From NCBI GenBank assembly GCA_032622095.1, contig CP136066.1, forward strand, positions 53,346,609 to 53,410,608: 64,000 nucleotides of DNA, read 5' to 3'. This DNA is from Siphonodentalium dalli. Taxonomy: Eukaryota > Mollusca > Scaphopoda > Gadilida > Siphonodentaliidae. Under the pieces are notes generated by a model, which saw nothing but the letters and a program-made list of their open reading frames with translations, had not been told where the DNA came from and made no database searches. The position numbers and the translations under genes are program-made. Numbering within the stretch: position 1 is the first letter of the stretch; each line of letters opens with the position of its first letter. Positions 1-12,469 of the stretch are shown here, piece by piece.

Positions 1-1977
1 AGTGTGTCTATTCTTGTTTGTGTTATCATAACTTGAATATCTATTTTCGTTCTATTAGTTCATCACTGTGTTAATGCAGTTGTCAAGTATTGAACAATTT
101 GTAAGTTAGTAAGTTGTAATGACGTCAAAATGATAGCCAAATTTGGGCAAACCCCAGCAATATGATGATTCATTCGCAGTTGTGTGAGAGTAGTGTTTTA
201 TCATCTCAATACACATCAGCTAATATGATATAATTTTCACAAAAATAAAGATATCACGAACCCATCATTGTATCAGGAAACTTGAATTTAAACCAAATTG
301 TCTTTTTTTGCGAAAGGTCTATTAAGCTACTAAAACCCGATCGTGTTCATGCGAAGTTATAGGAAATATTCGTTCCGAGTCGGTCTCTGCTAAATGTAAG
401 GAGTGTTGTATGCTTTATGAGAGCTGTGATTAAGAGCATGCAGTATTCTCATGTGTTGCATATGTTGTATACATACTACTAACCGACACATTTACGACCC
501 TGTCCAGAATAAATTCAGCAGCCATATTTATTAAGAATAATATAACAATTTACATATTTTAAGGGATATGTTCGTTAGTGGAAAATATAATTATTCAACA
601 TAACGTCAGGGGTAACTTCCCAGGTTACTCAAGTTGTTGCACTAGCGAAACCATACATATGGCCATCCTTGCTCCTCTTCGGTACAATATCGACTCAGGA
701 TCCCGATTTTTAGTTGGCTTGGTGTCTCCGCCTAATATTCAGGAGTTCGGTTATTCGAGATGATGACTCCTTTTCCTGATATCAGACAGTTCAGTGTATG
801 TTCCATGCTCGATGTGTGTGCAACACAATTTAGCACTGCTACTTGTACTTATTCGGTCATGTTTCATTGTCGGCTAACAGTACATTGGTTGGAGTATTTC
901 ATGATTGAAATGGCAACAAGAACGATGCCAACACAAAAGAAATATTCCGTCCAGCACAGTCACCCAGTCTGAGATATGAATAACCAGATATTCGCACAGA
1001 ACATAGTGTACGTACGGTTAACATTAATTTGCCGTGAAAAGTGTTATTATATTGCTCTAATAACCATTCTTGAAATAGGTGTATGTATACCGTATGTACA
1101 CCATACGCAAAAGGGAAGTCCAGCATGCATCGAAAAGCTAGTCAAAGTCCCACTAGCATGTTGTTTGTCAATCAAAATGTGAGACATGTTTACATTCTAA
1201 CATGCGTCTCATGCACAAGCAGTCAAACTGATATGGAATGGCGCCACTGATATATGACATGACTCTAAACAGAATGATGGCCAGTGGCTCACACACATAA
1301 ATTACCTTTATATTAGGTGAATCGTAGCTACATACGGAGTACGAACATCTGCTTGTGTTGACACTCCAATGTTCACCTGTCCAGCTTGTTGGTTTGGCCC
1401 AACTTTGACAGAAATGAGTGATCATGGCCTTATTTACATGCATGTTAGCGTAACCACAATAAAAATGGTCAAATCGTCTTATAGCATTTTGTAATTTCCT
1501 CGAAGGCAGAAGTGCTCAAACACTCCAAATTCGAAAAATATACCGCTATCCTCGATTCTGGAGTCACCCACAGAGCAACATCAAGTTCAGTAAATGATAG
1601 CGTTTTGTCAGCACAACATTGATAAATACGACACTGGATGACCACACAACAATAGGCGATGCCACGCAGATGAACAATTGACCAGACGTTTTCAGAATTA
1701 AATAGGAGAATCAAATATCATAAGGGTTAGACTCACGTTTTGCATAAATCCAGCCAAATATGGCAATATAATTTCAACCAAGAATGTATCTGGATCTATC
1801 TGGCAAACAATCTTAAATATCATCATCTTCACTGTATGTAGAATCTGAGCAATTATTAAGAGACAACAAAAACCATGGATTTTAATACATTTGAGACGTT
1901 GAAACTTTTATTTTATTTTTTGTCCCCTTCGGTACCAAGAATTGCTAGGATAATTAATAATTTCACATAAAACTCCA
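1..1977. other. No recognisable gene
   Basis: AT-rich non-coding sequence. Open frames on both strands are all under 100 codons, show no domain I recognise and lack convincing splice context. No repeat array or long palindrome was noticed here. Confidence 0.5.
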
Positions 1978-2212
1978 ATGCCTTGGCTCTACGAAGAACT
2001 CTGGAAGAACACGATTGAGTCATCAGATCGCGGAAAGTTCTATGGGTTGTTTAAAAAGAATTTCGGAATGGAAGCATATATGACTATTACGACAAACAGT
2101 TTGATGACATATATTGTTAAGATACGCACTGCTAATCATAGACTGCATATTGAAAGGGTAAGGTGGGGTAAAGCCAAAAAGAAAAACAAGAAAAATAAGA
2201 ATACAAATATCG
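1966..2212 (+). pseudogene. Non-LTR retrotransposon C-terminal fragment
   Basis: The + frame reads a stretch containing DRGKFYGLFKKNFGMEAY followed by KIRTANHRLHIERVRWGKA. That is the pattern found downstream of the reverse transcriptase in many LINEs of marine invertebrates, where an RT-S/A-NHRL-IE-GRW segment precedes a zinc-knuckle. A second, better extended copy lies at 21966-22510, and the two align over this segment. Here the frame runs into a lysine-rich stretch and then into the GAC/GAT microsatellite, so the zinc-knuckle is missing. No reverse transcriptase lies upstream. This is a truncated relic, not a host gene. The homology call is from pattern memory only. Confidence 0.6.
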
Positions 2213-2233
2213 ACGACGACGACGACGACGACG

Positions 2234-2274
<41 letters not shown>

Positions 2275-2297
2275 TGATGATGATGATGATGATGATG
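2211..2297. repeat. GAC/GAT trinucleotide microsatellite
   Basis: Uninterrupted GAC units with one slipped base near 2233 change to GAT units near 2269. The tract directly abuts the LINE fragment. Poly-Asp, poly-Arg and poly-Ser frames across it are artefacts of the repeat. Confidence 0.95.
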
Positions 2298-3439
2298 CAC
2301 CTCTGCCATATGAAAATGGCAAGCCAGACAACAGAGGCCCCCTTTTGTAAATATATGTATACTAGCAGGGTTACCCGGCGTTGCCCAGGTTAATGCGATG
2401 TGAAACCATCTGTATGGTGTGGATATTTGTTGGGAATAGAGAACACTCTTGTTCAAAGTGTTATACGTTTTCTCATAAATTGTATATTCAAATAGCATCA
2501 CAAAACATGATTATTACAGTCATGGAGTATAAGTAGTGGCCCACCTTGTCAATTGTCATTCTGTTTATCGCGATTAATCCGTTCCACCAATAATGAAGTA
2601 TTTATTTATTTACAACTGCGTATACGTCAGACGTTATAATATGATACATGGACATCATAAAGACATTAGTTCGCATAAATAAAAGATGACAATTGGGTTT
2701 TACATATTGAGATGCATCAATCAATCTAGTGGGTTGGACTAAGATCTCGAGGATACCTGGCTATCATATCTCCATGAAGATACAGATGTTTTTAAGAAAT
2801 TTCCAGATGCTCCTCTGTTCATGGTGCTATATATTGGCTAAATATTCTCAGTTTCAACGAAATGTTGCTGCGCGGGCATATCAGCTACATTTGCCAGACA
2901 CAGAGCGAGATTTTGAGTTGTTTATGGCAGTCGATGAGTCTGTTCTAAACCCCTTGTCAGATGTCAGTATTGGGAAGATCCTGAAAGTCATGTGCTACTA
3001 ACTGCATTTTATTTTATATCAGAAGAAACTATATATGACTGCACACTGTGACCACTATTTTTGAACAGGCCTTCCATATATCCTGACAAATTGTAACTTT
3101 TTTTGTGGAAACTGTATTGAATGGAACAGACTCAATTTTGTTATAATATATATGCAATCCTCTGACGGTTCGAGGTCTCTCAGTTTATACGTTTAATGCT
3201 TCTTCTATGTATCTCTTTTTGCTAGCTCATTGTGTGAATGTCCTGATTGCCATCCCCATATAAATATGACAATTAAGAAGATATAATTGTTCAAGTGACT
3301 TATAAGTGGGTTACCATTTGTCGGGATTGTGAAATGTGAACGCCCAAATCTCCTTAAAATGATATGGAGATGGCCTGGGTGACTATATATAACTTATATG
3401 TGGATATCGGCGAATAGCAATCTTATCTATGATAGTGCA

Positions 3440-5275
3440 TATCCGCTCGCCATCCGTGACGCAAACGACACCAAATGTGATTTAATTCATGGTATATCAT
3501 TAGATAAAAACATGTATGAATTTGTTGGAAATTAGTGCCAAATATGTTTGTATCAGCTTTTGCCTCTTCGATTGTACCGCGTGAAGTTATATATATATAA
3601 CACACAGACAGACAGAAAGACAGACAGACAGCACAATTTGATTTATTGTATCATTTGAGAAGAACGTGTCTGAATTTGATGGTAATTGGTACTAAAACTA
3701 TTTTGTATCAGTTTTTGGTGACCCTCCCGTCCCTATTTCGGACTCAAGCTGCACACACTAAGTAAGTCTCATTAGAGATTAGAGATGCATATATATGAAA
3801 TTGGTGAAAATTGGCGAGTATACAAATTCGTATCAAATTGAAGTTCCCCATATCTCTCACCCATAGGCCACCAATTTGTTGTGTCTAAACCACACGATAA
3901 GATTCCTCGTATAACGGAGAAGAATATGTATCAATCTGGTGGAAATCGGCCATAAACATATAAATATAAAGTCCCTCTCATCTCTATACACCACTGACTC
4001 GAATGGCCCCACTTGTGACATCCTTAAACCACACAATTACACTCCTGATATCATGTTGATGATTGTTTATAAGTTTGGTGATAATCGGCGACTAAACAAT
4101 GTTTTTTTAAATCATATTTTGTGTCAATCCCTCCCTCCCCATCTCTCACCTAAACAGTACCACTATGGCGTCTTTAAATCACACAATCAGATTCCTCGTA
4201 TCATGGATAAGAACGTGTATCAATTTGGTGGAAATTGGCGCCAAAAAAATTGTGCATCAATTTTGGTGCCCCTGTCCCTTTCAATACACCCCTGACTCGA
4301 ATGAGCCACACTTGACAGATATAAGCCACACCATTAGACTCCTCATACCATGGGGATGCTAAATCACACAATCAGATTCCTCGTATCATGGATAAGAACG
4401 TGTATCAATTTGGTGGAAATTGGCGCCAAAAAAATTGTGCATCAATTTTGGTGCCCCTGTCCCTTTCAATATACCCCTGACTCGAATGAGGCCACACTTG
4501 ACAGATATAAGCCACACCATTAGACTCCTCATACCATGGGGATGCTTTTGTATAAGTGTGGTGGCAATCGGCGACTAAACCAATTATTATCAGATTTAGT
4601 GCCCACCCCCTCCCAATCTCTCATCCAAAACGACAACAATTTGGTGTTGTTAAATCGTACAATTAGATTCCTTGTATCATGAAGAAGAATATATATCAAT
4701 TTGGTGGAAATCGGCGCTAAAATTAGTTTTATCAATTTTGGTGCCCCTCTCCCCTTTCGTGCAAATCTGACTCGAACGACGCCACTTTTGACATATTTAA
4801 ACCACACCGTTGGATTCTTCATATCATGGGGATGATTATATGTAAGTTTCGTGGTAATCGGCGACAGAAAAAAATTCTTCCCCTCCCCCTTCCGGGCACC
4901 CCTGACGCGAACGGCGCGACTTTTGCCATATTTAAAACACACCATTAGATTCCTCATATTATGGGGATGATTATATATAAGTTTCGTGGCAATCACCAAC
5001 AAATTTGTTTTCTGCCCCTCCCCCTTCCGGGCACCCCTGACGCGAACGGCGCGACTTTTGCCATATTTAAAACACGCCATTGTATTCCTCATATTATGGG
5101 GATGATTATATATAAGTTTCGTGGCAATCGGCGACAAATTTGTTTTCTGCCCCTCCCCCTTTTCTGCCCCTGACAACAACGGCGTCACTTTAGAAAATTT
5201 TAACCCCGACCATTATCTTTCTCGTAAAAAGTTACTCCTAGTAGACCCCTTTGGCATCATCTAGATGGTCCCCTG
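3440..5275. repeat. Tandem array of ~135 bp degenerate units
   Basis: Repeating landmarks are CCTCATATTATGGGGATGAT, GGTGGAAATCGGCG and CCCTGACGCGAACGGCG. The start ATGGGGATGATTATAT occurs at about 4828, 4961 and 5096, giving spacings near 133 and 135 bp. Left-hand units are more diverged. Overlapping open frames on both strands repeat the same peptide and are not independent genes. CAGA-type tracts lie at about 3603-3633 and 5287-5318. Confidence 0.85.
4176..4546. repeat. 185-bp near-perfect tandem duplication within the array
   Basis: The segment beginning AAATCACACAATCAGATTCC at 4176 begins again at 4361 and continues to about 4546 with only a few differences. This is far more similar than other units in the array, so it is a recent duplication spanning more than one basic unit. 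Confidence 0.9.
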
Positions 5276-6160
5276 TGAATTTCTATAGAACACAGACAGA
5301 CAGACAGACAGACAGACATACATTCGCAAATATAGATATAGATTTGGCGCTTTACATGGATCATACAGACCATGTAATATGTGTCCGCTGACAACCCAAT
5401 CATTGCGGCTATGTTTGACCACAGTGAGTCAAGCTCTGAACGTGCATAGAGCCGTTGACTCAAAGAAGTCGCCAGGCCGCTTAAAATAATTGTTCGCGCG
5501 ATAACCCAAATGTTGGACTTTCTGTTTAAACCATTGTCAGTCTTCTCTTGATTTGTATACAGGTGATGGCCCCAGGATTTCCCCAACGCAGGGGCTATAA
5601 TCCCAAACATGGGGGCAATATTATCAGGATTTCCTGACGCAGGAGCAATATGACCCCCGACTTGGAGCTATATATGATCCCGAAAGCTATCTCGCGGGGT
5701 GGCTAACTCTGAGCTATTTAAGTAAAACATATTATATTGTACCTTCTTGTCCAGATTATTCCGACCGATACATTCAACTAAGTCCCTTATCGATTTGAAG
5801 CTTTCGAAAACCCACGTCAAGCAAGCATCATGGTCGAAAATGTTCTATATCAAGCCTATATCAAGCCTGTATACGCCAGACGTGTCGCTTCTGGTGTTTG
5901 TGCATTAATAAAATACCAGATATCACACAGACTTGACTAATTTCCACATCCATAAAAGAAGACATGTTTTAGAGTGGCCTTCAATGTCCCGATAGCAGAG
6001 ATTTTGACTTCGCTTATGACTACTCACTTGTCTGGCCTGTTAACAGTGAACCGCTCGCGCGCAGGTGATCAATGTTGTCAATTATTGATGTGGCCATGTA
6101 AAATACATGTATTTTACATACAGAGATTACATGCATGTGTGTATCCACCCTTACCCTAGC

Positions 6161-6359
6161 TATATACCTGTGGCCAAAGACACACAATTAGTGTCTAATG
6201 CAACCTAAACATCGATTGTCTACTAGTGAATGTTGGCTGGTGGCGAACATCTGCATGAGTATATGGTTGGATTGTGAATGATAGTGCTTCTTACATATCA
6301 CTGTCAGACAAAACACCTGATCCTGCCAATAGGTGTTCGAGGCAGTTACAAACGAGGTT
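6161..6359. other. No recognisable feature
   Basis: Short AT-rich spacer, with no motif beyond the end of the interspersed element. Confidence 0.4.
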
Positions 6360-6626
6360 CTACAATATAAACTCTAAGAACATTTGAATTGGATTGAAGT
6401 CCCTGGAATAGAGTGACACGCACAGAAATTGATACAATCGTGGCCATGACATGGCTGTCAAAATGGTCACAACTCCAAGCAATACAACGAAGAAAGCAAC
6501 ATATCGGATAAGAGTTAAAATATGTATTGGTAATATAGAAGTCGGTTGTTGAATATCTTTAAAGGTACACCCATCATTAAAACAGATCCATCTGAAGGAT
6601 TTATCGGCCACTGCGCCGCAATTCAA
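6360..6626 (-). CDS. Possible exon with one transmembrane segment, unidentified
   Basis: The minus frame is open for about 88 codons without an ATG at its start, so it would have to be an internal or last exon. It reads a Cys-containing segment (FRWICFNDGCTFKDI), then a strongly hydrophobic stretch (IRYVAFFVVLLGVVTIL), and ends with TAG. The W-x2-C pattern followed by an Arg before a hydrophobic helix recalls claudin/PMP22-like tetraspan proteins, but the cysteine spacing is not canonical. A possible acceptor lies just 5' (TTCAG in minus orientation near 6600). No neighbouring exons were found. A chance open frame is quite possible. Confidence 0.2.
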   Translation of the reverse strand: MNCGAVADKSFRWICFNDGCTFKDIQQPTSILPIHILTLIRYVAFFVVLLGVVTILTAMSWPRLYQFLCVSLYSRDFNPIQMFLEFIL

Positions 6627-7689
6627 ACCCCAATGATTTACGTATTTAAAGTTTGGGTGCTCTGCTTATCCAACATCCAATTGTCGGACGAAAAATAATA
6701 ATATCGGACATGCAACACACGAACTAATGTTTTGCCTCAAAGTTCATGGTAGTTTCATTCGGCATAATGATTAATTATTGTTGACGCCGAAATTTAAGTG
6801 CACACTCTAGCGGTCTAAATGTTAGTTATATTTCCGGAATTGTCAACACTCCCGGTGATATTAAACCATACATATATGTCGCAATGCTTATTATACTGTA
6901 AGGAAACACTCATATCTTCAATAGATTAGCACCGCATCTCACCAGATCAAAGAGACGATGCAACACACATTGTATGTAAAACCGTGTTCTTAGTAGGACA
7001 ATTTTGTTTAAATTACTTCAATCGCAACTTTACAACTGGAATATGCTGCCACGCAATGCACACCATTAGTTTTCAGTATATTTTTGTTTGAAAATATCTC
7101 ACTATTACCACCCACATAATCATGCTAAATATCGAGTGATCACCGTTTAAGATGTTACTTCAACGTTAAACAGTCACGCAATAATATTAATTGTGGTTCT
7201 GTGTGCAGCAGCTATGTGTAACATTAGGGAGTAAACGTAGTGGTGTGGTTGAAGAAAACGTAGTAAGTTTCGCGTAGATGTGGCCTTGGTGAATTCAACC
7301 AAATATAATTTCCAGGTATAAACACAGTCTTTGTCAGAGTATGTAGGCAATTTTTGTCAAGTTTAGAATTTATTGACGATAGTCTATTGTACTCCTTCGT
7401 GTTTTAATAAATTTAGTTCATGGTCTACCACCATGCATTCTTGTGATAAAAGCGAAATATTCGTGTTTTATCACTTGATCTGACGCAACTATCACTATTA
7501 TTTTGAGACACGGACAATAGAATATACGCATTTTATCCAGTACTATATGAATATCTTTCATACCGTTTTTTATCAGTTAATTTTTAAAGGTTTCATGCTG
7601 TATATATCAAAATAAATGGTGATCGGTCACATTCGTGAGACTGCTCGGAGTACACATTTTTCTGCTTCAAGAAAAAGGTCGTATAGTCA
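6627..7689. other. No recognisable gene
   Basis: AT-rich sequence with no open frame of note, no long palindrome and no tandem array seen. Confidence 0.45.
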
Positions 7690-8273
7690 ATACATCTCTA
7701 CTAAATCCCATTTAGCTGTTTAATTACACATAACACGATTCAAGATGAGCAGCACAGAAAAATCTGCGTTTTTCCGTTTCTGGGCGCACAAAGTCAAGAT
7801 TTAACCGTTTCACAAGACCCTGGTTTCGCTTGCTCTCTCGCGATCGTGAGATGCATTAGAGATAATTCTTACATCTCTAATCAAAAGTTTCTCTTATACT
7901 TTGCAATCATTCGTCCTCGCATAATTCGAGAGTTTGTTCACTCGTATAGGACTAGCTCTTCAATTTTGCACAACATGTAAATTTCATTCGATTTTGTCCA
8001 TTTTGGCGGCCATTTTGGGAAATACGTTCTACATATATGGTTTACGACAAAGCGTTGTTTGTGTAAATTTCAATTTATTACGAATTTGGCATCAATTGGA
8101 GCACCTACCGCAGAAATTTTGTATTTTGCGATAACAGATATTGTGGACGCCGTCTTGGATCCTGAATTTTCCCATGATCGGATTTTTGCGGATTTTGGAT
8201 ATGTTGTGTCGAATGACACAAAAATCAACTTGTATTCAATTTCTTCCGGGTTCAACTCTCCCACGACCACACT
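7690..8273 (-). mobile_element. Interspersed repeat, copy 1 (TIR related to the 24.2 kb foldback)
   Basis: This ~580 bp block is repeated in inverted orientation at 20838-21430, including the text around CATTTTGGCGGCCATTTTGG and CGCATAATTCGAGAG. Its right end, CTTCCGGGTTCAACTCTC then CGACCACACTAG, matches the right terminus of the foldback at 24184-28492. The two copies extend away from each other, so they are separate insertions rather than two ends of one element. The small open frames at 7934-8345 belong to this repeat. Confidence 0.7.
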
Positions 8274-8500
8274 AGATCGGTTGATAACTAAAGCAATTGG
8301 AATTTTAAGACTGAGAAAATAGGCTATGATAGCTCTAATATACAATGAAATTTTCCACTACTTTTCGGTGTAAAGTGTATTGTTTTCGACACAAGGTCCA
8401 ATACAGTTCAGGGCCTACATGTAGTTTCAGTCAGATAGAAGACCGAATTTGTCCTTTATATTAATTGAAGAATATTTAGTCATATTAACTATTGGGTCGG
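8274..8500 (+). repeat. Dispersed repeat shared with 62900-63106
   Basis: Shared landmarks in the same orientation are TGTATTGTTT, TTTCAGTCAGATA, AGACCGAAT and GAATATTTAGTCATATTAAC. Similarity is clear but imperfect. No coding capacity. Confidence 0.7.
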
Positions 8501-9583
8501 AATTTTACAACATATCGAAGGGACGGGGCATGAGATTGGAATATTTATCCCAATAATTGGGATTTTGGTCTGGATCTAAATCACGGGGTATAGTTTGAAT
8601 AGTTAAACTTGGAAACGACAAAGAGCATGAAATCATATTCCATTCATGGTATGGTTTGAATAAAGAGTGTTTTCTCCACTTCTGTGTTAATTCCAGGGAA
8701 CATATGAAACTCGCTCAGACTATGCTAAGATTTTGCACAGAGTATAAGTTATATACGTCGTGTCTGTATCAACATAAAATTATGATCCCCATTATAATAT
8801 GCATTATTCCAGAGGTTCAAATTCGGCATATCCGTTCAAAGGGTAAAATATATTAAAATAAGTAATCAGTCACCACCCACATACGATAAAGTAACTAAAC
8901 CAAAAGTGTAATACATCATGTATAAGTGTAGAATAATGGCTAAAAAACTACATTATTTCAACGAATGGATCCATCGAGGCCGCATGTGTGAGAGCGGACT
9001 TGAATTAACGGGGAATAATCGTCACCCTCCACATTAGGGGTCCAGGGCTGTGAACTGAAAAGACACATTGTAAGGCTAACAAGTAAATATAGTTTTGTGA
9101 ATAACATTAATAACAAGTTATTGTGATACAGCAGATATTGTAATATACACATCGAAATAGTGTAGGATTAAATGAGATAGTGATTTATGTATGACTTGAG
9201 ATTTAGTTGATATAAAACGTATTTAAGCCACTGCAAATAAGTTGAATGTAGATCAAGCCGATGTCACAGAGGCTTAACATGTCCTCCTGGACATAGTTCG
9301 AATAATTATGAAAAGTCAACGTAGAGCTTTCTTTGATAAAGAGCGTTTGTAGATACAGTGCGTCGCGGCCGACGAAGAGCGTTGGTTAATGGAGATCGTT
9401 GATTGACCGTCCTCTTCTTTGAAGACAGCTCTTCCAAAAATTGAAGAAAGCGAGGAATGTGCATATTACTTAAGTCCATTATATGATATCCTAGATATAC
9501 TGAACATAGATAATGATATATAATACTATAAAACACAAACTGACAAATATATGATTAATATGCATCAAAACAAATAGTATATT
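8501..9583. other. No recognisable gene
   Basis: Open frames are short, and no domain, array or long palindrome was noticed. Confidence 0.4.
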
Positions 9584-10111
9584 CTAACATATGTGACTTC
9601 TTTCCTGATCAATGAGAGGATAAATTGGTGAAATGCATTTCGGTGCTGATGGAGAGACCTCGCTGTTTGACGCAGGTAGAGAAATGGGTAAGAAGGTTAG
9701 AAAACCTTGGTTATACACCCAAAGATATACACAGTATTTGCCGCATAGAATACGACGTGCTTTAAGAGCTTGAAGTGGGTTAAGCCAGAAAGTATTAATT
9801 GGTGTAAGTTGAACGTCCGGAGTAAGTTTTGAGACTATTTCCAAATTGTCCCAAGTAACTTTAAGTTTAGACCAGCGGGTGAAAGATAATTTTGGTTCCG
9901 AGTGAAAGTTTTGGAATTGGAAATCACAGTGGTTGGCAGAACATGGTAGCTTGAAAATGGGAAGAGCCAAAGCAATTCTACCGTTTGTGATTTCCATTAT
10001 TACTTTTGATCCTGGCTGGCGGGAAATTGCTTTACAGACTGCTATTAAAAGCGAAAGCCCCAACAGGAAGATAATGGCAGTATTAATGGTTGTAAGGGTT
10101 AAACTGTTCAT
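9584..10111 (-). CDS. Unidentified membrane-anchored protein or terminal exon (envelope-like?)
   Basis: From the first ATG (10109-10111) the minus frame encodes 175 aa. It stays open about 25 codons further upstream, to a TGA near 10170, so it may be a last exon. Residues ~10-30 form one transmembrane helix (TAIIFLLGLSLLIAVC). They are followed by a ~120-residue domain with alternating hydrophobics, paired cysteines, an F-x-L-N-P-L-Q motif and a segment rich in Tyr/Val/Trp, ending in the TGA at 9584-9586. The order short ectodomain, helix, globular tail is reminiscent of the 3' ORF of some retroelements, but I see no integrase, reverse transcriptase or LTR next to it. Its length and lack of stops make it the best unidentified frame in the first 16 kb. 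Function unknown. Confidence 0.35.
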   Translation of the reverse strand: MNSLTLTTINTAIIFLLGLSLLIAVCKAISRQPGSKVIMEITNGRIALALPIFKLPCSANHCDFQFQNFHSEPKLSFTRWSKLKVTWDNLEIVSKLTPDVQLTPINTFWLNPLQALKARRILCGKYCVYLWVYNQGFLTFLPISLPASNSEVSPSAPKCISPIYPLIDQERSHIC

Positions 10112-10309
10112 AGACAATGTAACTGGTTCGGTGGTGATTAAAGTGCAGCTGAACTGTAACCTAATTTGAGTATTGATATATCATCCCGTGTGTATCTAAG
10201 TCCCCTTAACACAAATCCGAAAAAAATCCCGTCAATATATCCCGCAATTATTTTTTATATCTTGGGAACAAAACAGTAGCAGAAGATTTGTTTTCATTTT
10301 GCACTGCGC

Positions 10310-10585
10310 GCACATGGCTACTGGAGGAGCACGTGACATGACGTCACGGAGGGATCACAAATGCACAGTTCTGCTTTGCGTCATTGACAACATGCGGCGA
10401 CAATGGCGATGGTATGTCTGCGCTAACGTTGTAAAGATGATTTTGATCTTGCTGCATTCGAGCCTGATGACAATGATCCTCCACATATCGGCGAGAGACC
10501 GGTGACAGACGATCCGACAATAAATCGTCGCATCCGTGGACCATTTGCACCGGTCCCCCCTCTTTCGGACCAAAAGTAGAAAGAT
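10310..10585 (+). promoter_or_regulatory. Promoter-like CpG patch with CRE and E-box, plus a coding-like acidic stretch
   Basis: A locally CpG-richer patch carries GCACGTGAC (E-box) followed at once by ATGACGTCAC (CRE-type palindrome). It also has a good-context ATG in GCGACAATGG that is followed nine bases later by a GTATGT donor-like site. Further on, about 10431-10573 (+) stays open without an ATG and reads an acidic, proline-rich peptide (includes DDFDLAAFEPDDNDPP). This could be a promoter with an exon nearby, or a decayed transposase fragment. No TATA box or splice partner was identified. Confidence 0.25.
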
Positions 10586-10639
10586 AGGCTGTTGTACGTT
10601 GGTCTCAACGTCAACACATTTCCCAATCCCCAACAATAA

Positions 10640-12460
10640 CTGAATTGAAATTCAAACAGTTAGACAGTTCAGCCTGTATGTGGGAGATTTTTATTAAATT
10701 TAAAAAAAATTGTGCCTAATACATGTGGTATGTGGTGTATAATTTTCAACTTATGTTGTGTCAAGCAATTGCGTGGGGGAGGGGATAGACACATCATTTC
10801 ACCATTTATGCAGAAACCTATTGCATATCACAAGTAGACTCCATGATAAAATAAACAATTATGTTTTAACTTGATATTCACAATACTGGGTATTAAATTT
10901 ATGTTGGTATGTAATTATTTCATCTAGTTCAGTCATGAACGTAGTGAGCAGAATTCCGCAAAAGCTTGACCTATATTCCATCACTAGTATGCTTCAATTA
11001 AATGCTTTTTATGTTTACATATTTCAACTGGCTTTAATATATAGACACCCAAGTTCTCATTGAGAATTTATGGTCACTAATGGAAGGTAGGTGTGAAACA
11101 TAAAACATTTTATACTATCAAGAATTTCCAAACTGAGCACTGTCTACGTACCGGTAATGACCTGAATTTTACATGCAGTACCATGCATGGCCTTTAGATT
11201 ATCATAAACACATTTTTTTGACAGTCTGTCAACAAAACAAAAACCGCAAAAGGCGTACGTATATATTATTTTCAGTGTGTATTATGTTTATTCACTTTAT
11301 TGTTTCAAATCATCGGAATCAAGACCCGTAACGCACGATCTCCACAAGGACCCACTAAAAAGACCTATATAGGCCTATATCTACCACACTCGGTGGAAAT
11401 GTGGGCGTTCCTGTGCATATGACGTACGTAGTACGGTACTGCTTTGATCACAAATCGAACGATATGTTACGCGCGCATGCTACATTCGCAATAACAAAAT
11501 AATTCCTCGCGATTGCTGTTCTTATATTTAAAATAATACACATACAGTGGGCTGAAGGCATGTTAAAAGGTAACAGAATTCCACAATTGATCAATCTTTT
11601 ACATTGTAGTAATAGTCAACTTTAGGCACATTATTGTCGAGTATGGATATGCACACGCACATGACGTTGAGGTTAGGTCAGATGTAGGTCACATCACCTG
11701 CATGAAATTTGTTTGTGTTTATAGTTCAAATACCAGTTTGTTAATGCTCGGTTACTGCTTAATGACTGATGTAGTCATATAAATTCGTAGCCACGTATAT
11801 AATTCGAACTACCGTCAAGAATTTCTCTGAACAATTCGATTGGAATACAAGGAATTTATGTTTTGTTGGTTGAAATATTGGCGAAAAATCGTGACAAACT
11901 GACATGATCGAAACAGCTCACACGTGCATGCAGTGCGGTACTTTTTCGTCTGATTTCATTTATATGCTTTCACAAATGGATCAATATATGGGTGATTCGT
12001 ATTGGATTTTAATTATTCAAAAAATTAAATCTGGTGAGTAGACTTAGGCCTACTAATGATTTTCATTGAATCATTACATTTGGAAATTTTCAAGTTCAGG
12101 TTACTAAATCGATGTTTACGTCACGTTAGACTAGAATTAACGTAGAACGGTCACTTATATTTACACAGATTGTTGATTGGTAGCCTTGTAAATCATGCTT
12201 AATATTGCATATTGTCATTCATGGCTGACATTTTTGTATTGTCAAGGTGCCGATTTATGTATTCACGCTTGAGTAGAACAAGTCACGATTCACACATCGC
12301 CGAAAGTAAATCCTCATGTATGATCCATGTACTACGATGTAGGGCTACTGATACACCACCCCTGTCCTGAAACCCCGACAAGGATCGTGAGTGGGTGTTT
12401 ATTGGTACCGGTATGTTTATTCACGTACAGGTAACATTTTGTTTGACAATGTGAATCACA
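10640..12460. other. No recognisable gene
   Basis: AT-rich sequence without arrays, palindromes longer than about 20 bp, or domain-bearing frames that I could see. Confidence 0.45.
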
Positions 12461-12469
12461 CTTTTGTAT

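Larger units (their letters stand above)
2361..6160. mobile_element. Interspersed element with internal tandem array (pearl/HINE-like architecture)
   Basis: The left part starts CTAGCAGGGTTACCCGGCGT at 2362. Blocks at 2361-2590, 2690-2800, 5330-5540 and 5940-6150 recur in the same order and orientation at 17548-17800, 19300-19400, 17905-18120 and 19015-19210; in the second locus some blocks are rearranged and the array is absent. Between the left and right blocks lie tandem ~135 bp units and two CAGA-type microsatellites. Bivalve pearl elements and Helentron-associated elements have this organisation (unique ends, tandem core units, tetranucleotide microsatellite). Assignment to that class is an inference; no transposase or Rep/Hel coding was found. 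Element ends are approximate. Confidence 0.5.

Noticed and set aside
4529-5188. 219-codon open frame on the minus strand
   Set aside because: It repeats the same degenerate peptide once per ~135 bp unit, and the plus strand does the same; a by-product of the tandem array.
3603-5318. CRISPR-like array from the repeated units
   Set aside because: Units are long, contiguous and degenerate without unique spacers, in clearly eukaryotic DNA.
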